This document shows positions 32,269-33,935 of a DNA stretch of 33,935 nt, one piece after another (positions within the stretch are counted from its first letter, which is position 1; each line of letters starts with the position of its first letter). Source of the DNA: Desulfobacterales bacterium (GTDB taxonomy: Bacteria > Desulfobacterota > Desulfobacteria > Desulfobacterales > UBA11574); NCBI GenBank assembly GCA_024641825.1, contig JAHECI010000004.1, positions 1 to 33,935 of the forward strand, given 5' to 3'. A program made the position numbers and the translations under genes. The notes beneath the pieces are model-generated. The model was not told the origin of the DNA. It saw nothing but the letters and a program-made list of their open reading frames with translations, and searched no databases.

Positions 32269-32679
32269 ATGCGTCAAATCATCACGGTGTTATTTTCATT
32301 CTGTCTGGTTTTCATGACGGTGACAGTGGCATCGGCAGGGGAGTCTTTGGTGGACACGGTGGCAAAGGGTTGTGAAAAGGAACTCAACGCCTATTGCGCC
32401 AATGTTACCCCCGGTGAGGGCCGAATCCTGGCCTGTTTGTATGCACATGGGGACAAACTTTCCGGTCAGTGTGAATATGCGCTTTACGATGCGGCGGTTC
32501 AACTGGAGCGTGCCGTGGCTGCGTTATCCTACCTCGCCAATGAATGTGACGCGGATTTGGAGCAATACTGTTCATCGGTTCCCCCCGGTCAAGGCCGCTT
32601 GATCGACTGTCTCAATAAAAACGCCAAGAACATCAGCAAACGTTGCAAACAGGCTCTTGAGGACGTCGGCCTGAAATAA
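32269..32679 (+). CDS. secreted cysteine-rich repeat protein (GLG1-type repeat)
   Basis: The 136-residue protein has a clear signal peptide (hydrophobic 5-20, cleavage after ASA at ~23). The mature part is two copies of a ~55-residue unit, 'C-x3-L-x2-YC-x3-PGEGRILACLYAH-x-K-LS-x2-C' and 'C-x3-L-x2-YCSSVPPGQGRLIDCLNKN-x-KNIS-x2-C', the Cys-rich repeat also found in Golgi GLG1 (PF00839). Four Cys per unit suggest disulfide-bonded helical hairpins in the periplasm. Its role is unknown. An AGGAGGAG ribosome site and a good promoter indicate strong, independent expression. It stands alone between pnp and the convergent deaminase gene. Confidence 0.88.
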   Translation: MRQIITVLFSFCLVFMTVTVASAGESLVDTVAKGCEKELNAYCANVTPGEGRILACLYAHGDKLSGQCEYALYDAAVQLERAVAALSYLANECDADLEQYCSSVPPGQGRLIDCLNKNAKNISKRCKQALEDVGLK

Positions 32680-32689
32680 ACAGCGAGCA

Positions 32690-32750
32690 CGCCGATGGGC
32701 CCACGACGCCGGCCGCGACGCCGGCCTCGGCGGCTCATGGGCCGGTGATG
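32690..32750. terminator. GC-rich convergent terminator-like hairpin
   Basis: GGCCCA...TGGGCC encloses GC-rich repeated CGACGCCGGCC units that can fold back. It lies between two converging genes and may terminate both, although no strong T-run is seen. Confidence 0.5.
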
Positions 32751-32765
32751 GGAAATCTTGGTTGT

Positions 32766-33935
32766 TTATGCCAGCCACGCCTTAACCAGAAAAGATTTTT
32801 CCCTGGAGCGTGCGATTATTTCATCAAAATCCAGGGTCAATAATTTCCGATCTGCCATGACCAATTTGCCGTTGATCACCGAGTGTGTGACATCGTTTCC
32901 ACTTGCAGCATAGACCAGCGTGGACACTGCATTATATATGGGTGTGAGGTGGGGTTTATGGGTGTCGATGACAATAACATCCGCCTTTTTGCCGATTTCC
33001 AATGAACCGGTGATATTTTGAAGTCCCAAAGCCTTTGCGCCTTCGATGGTTGCCATTCTCAGAACGGTAACGGCATCTGCCACCGTCGGATCCATTGTGT
33101 GAACCTTGTGAAGTTTCGCAGCGGTATCCATTTCTGAAAATAAATCCAGGTTATTGTTGGATGCGCATCCATCGGTTCCCAAACCAACCGTCACGCCCTG
33201 TCTGATCAACTCCGGGACCGGTGCGATACCCGACGCCAGTTTCATATTGCTTTCCGGATTATGAACCACCTTTACTCCGTGTTCCGCCATGGTCTCAATG
33301 TCCGATGGTTCCAGATGAACGCAATGGTCTGCAGTCAGGTGGGCGCCCAAAAGCCCCAGGGAATCGAGATATTCTATGGGTGTTTTGGAATATTTTTTCT
33401 TTAGTTCGGAGACTTCATTTAACGTCTCGGCCACATGGATAATCAACGGGACACCGTGCTTCGATGCCAGTTCATTGGATGCCGTCAGCAGTTCCGGGCT
33501 GCAGGTAAAAAGGGAATGGGGTTCCACCGCTATGGACACAATGGGATCGTCCCGCCATTTTTGAATCAACGATTCCGTATACGCCAGGCCGTTTCCCACC
33601 GATCCGTAGTTCGGCGATGGAAAATCATACAAAACTTCTCCCACCAGACACCTTACCCCCGCTTCTTTAGCGGCCTTTGCCACTTCTTCTTCAAACAGAT
33701 ACATGTCGCAAAACGTTGTGGTGCCGGACAGTATCATTTCGGCAAGGGCAAGCTGGGTCCCGGTATAAACAAACTCTGCATCCATGTTGCGCTCTGCCGG
33801 GAAAATGTAGTTTTCAAGCCATTGCATCAATGGAAGGTCATCTGCCAGACCTCTGAAAAGGGTCATGGCTGCATGGGTATGACCGTTCACCAGGCCGGGG
33901 AGAACCAAACCACCTTTGGCGTCGATGATTTTGGC
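32766..33935 (-). CDS. mtaD: MTA/SAH deaminase-type amidohydrolase (N-terminal part cut by window)
   Basis: The frame is open to the right edge, so only the C-terminal 389 residues are visible; the track's start at 33908 is an artefact. It is a metal-dependent hydrolase of the amidohydrolase superfamily: 'LPGLVNGHTHAAMTLFRG' (metal His pair), 'SIAVEPHSLFTCSPELL', 'PLIIHVAETLNEV', 'LTADHCVHLE' and 'VGLGTDGCASNNNLDLF' (Asp ligand). This pattern is typical of 5'-methylthioadenosine/S-adenosylhomocysteine deaminases (TM0936-like) and 5'-deoxyadenosine deaminases. The PNP-family enzyme 743 nt away, on the other strand, would fit purine salvage. Atrazine-chlorohydrolase-like paralogues cannot be excluded. 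The missing part should be ~45-50 residues. Confidence 0.88.
   Translation of the reverse strand, partial: AKIIDAKGGLVLPGLVNGHTHAAMTLFRGLADDLPLMQWLENYIFPAERNMDAEFVYTGTQLALAEMILSGTTTFCDMYLFEEEVAKAAKEAGVRCLVGEVLYDFPSPNYGSVGNGLAYTESLIQKWRDDPIVSIAVEPHSLFTCSPELLTASNELASKHGVPLIIHVAETLNEVSELKKKYSKTPIEYLDSLGLLGAHLTADHCVHLEPSDIETMAEHGVKVVHNPESNMKLASGIAPVPELIRQGVTVGLGTDGCASNNNLDLFSEMDTAAKLHKVHTMDPTVADAVTVLRMATIEGAKALGLQNITGSLEIGKKADVIVIDTHKPHLTPIYNAVSTLVYAASGNDVTHSVINGKLVMADRKLLTLDFDEIIARSREKSFLVKAWLA

Noticed and set aside
1-33935. CRISPR array, tRNA, rRNA, transposase or prophage genes.
   Set aside because: No regularly spaced repeats, no CCA-ended cloverleaf in the gaps, and no matching protein motifs were seen by eye; a tRNAscan or profile search was not possible.

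Overview
The window looks like chromosome of an anaerobic deltaproteobacterium (Desulfobacterota), most likely a sulfate reducer of the Desulfobacterales. The reasons are an Hdr/Flx-type electron-transfer cluster with two in-frame TGA codons at selenocysteine sites, a RACo-like corrinoid activator, a NADH-dehydrogenase-like soluble module, and several long imperfect palindromes of a kind I associate with these genomes. The species cannot be told from the sequence. No rRNA, tRNA, CRISPR, IS transposase or prophage gene was seen. Thirty protein genes are supported; the first (nusB) and last (mtaD-like) run off the window.

Layout. (1) 1-7251, minus strand: a housekeeping operon reading rpmF, rpiB, glyA, dCMP deaminase, nrdR, ribD, ribE, ribBA, ribH, nusB. 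(2) 7592-14000, minus strand: hsp20, lon, rlpA, gmhB, recD2, with the last four overlapping or nearly abutting; it ends in a palindromic element next to the recD2 stop. (3) 14001-14511: an intergenic region holding a ~200-nt imperfect palindrome, then an MFS transporter on the plus strand. (4) 15674-18098, minus strand: a degenerate cyclic-nucleotide-binding protein and a RACo-like [2Fe-2S]/ASKHA activator. (5) 18415-21535, plus strand: three overlapping or close genes resembling NuoE, NuoF and the N-terminal part of NuoG, without membrane subunits or a hydrogenase domain. (6) 21818-30596, minus strand: a very large fused HdrA selenoprotein, an MvhD/FlxD selenoprotein, FlxC-, FlxB- and FlxA-like subunits, then an RseC-like membrane protein. 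(7) 30597-33935: palindromic repeats, a purine nucleoside phosphorylase, a secreted Cys-rich repeat protein and an MTA/SAH-deaminase-type amidohydrolase.

The most notable object is region 6. The ORF track splits both selenoproteins at TGA. Reading through TGA gives a 1,482-residue HdrA with Sec60 in the motif [14 protein letters not shown], and a 143-residue MvhD with Sec67 in VSG-U-HPGDCHY; each TGA is followed by a plausible bacterial SECIS-like hairpin. The HdrA chain combines an HdrA start, a GltD-like NAD(P)H-binding module, ferredoxin-type clusters and a second HdrA-like half. HdrB and HdrC are missing, while FlxA, B, C and D are all present. I infer a soluble NAD(P)H-linked, flavin-bifurcating complex with an unknown second acceptor. 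The convergent NuoEFG-like set may be a partner or a separate NADH module.

At the DNA level, three ~150-nt palindromes begin at or within a few bases of the stop codons of recD2, the nuoG-like gene and flxA. Two related elements lie before the phosphorylase gene, one apparently full length (~192 nt) and one missing ~67 nt of its interior. They look like mobile or mobilised structural repeats that may serve as mRNA 3' ends.
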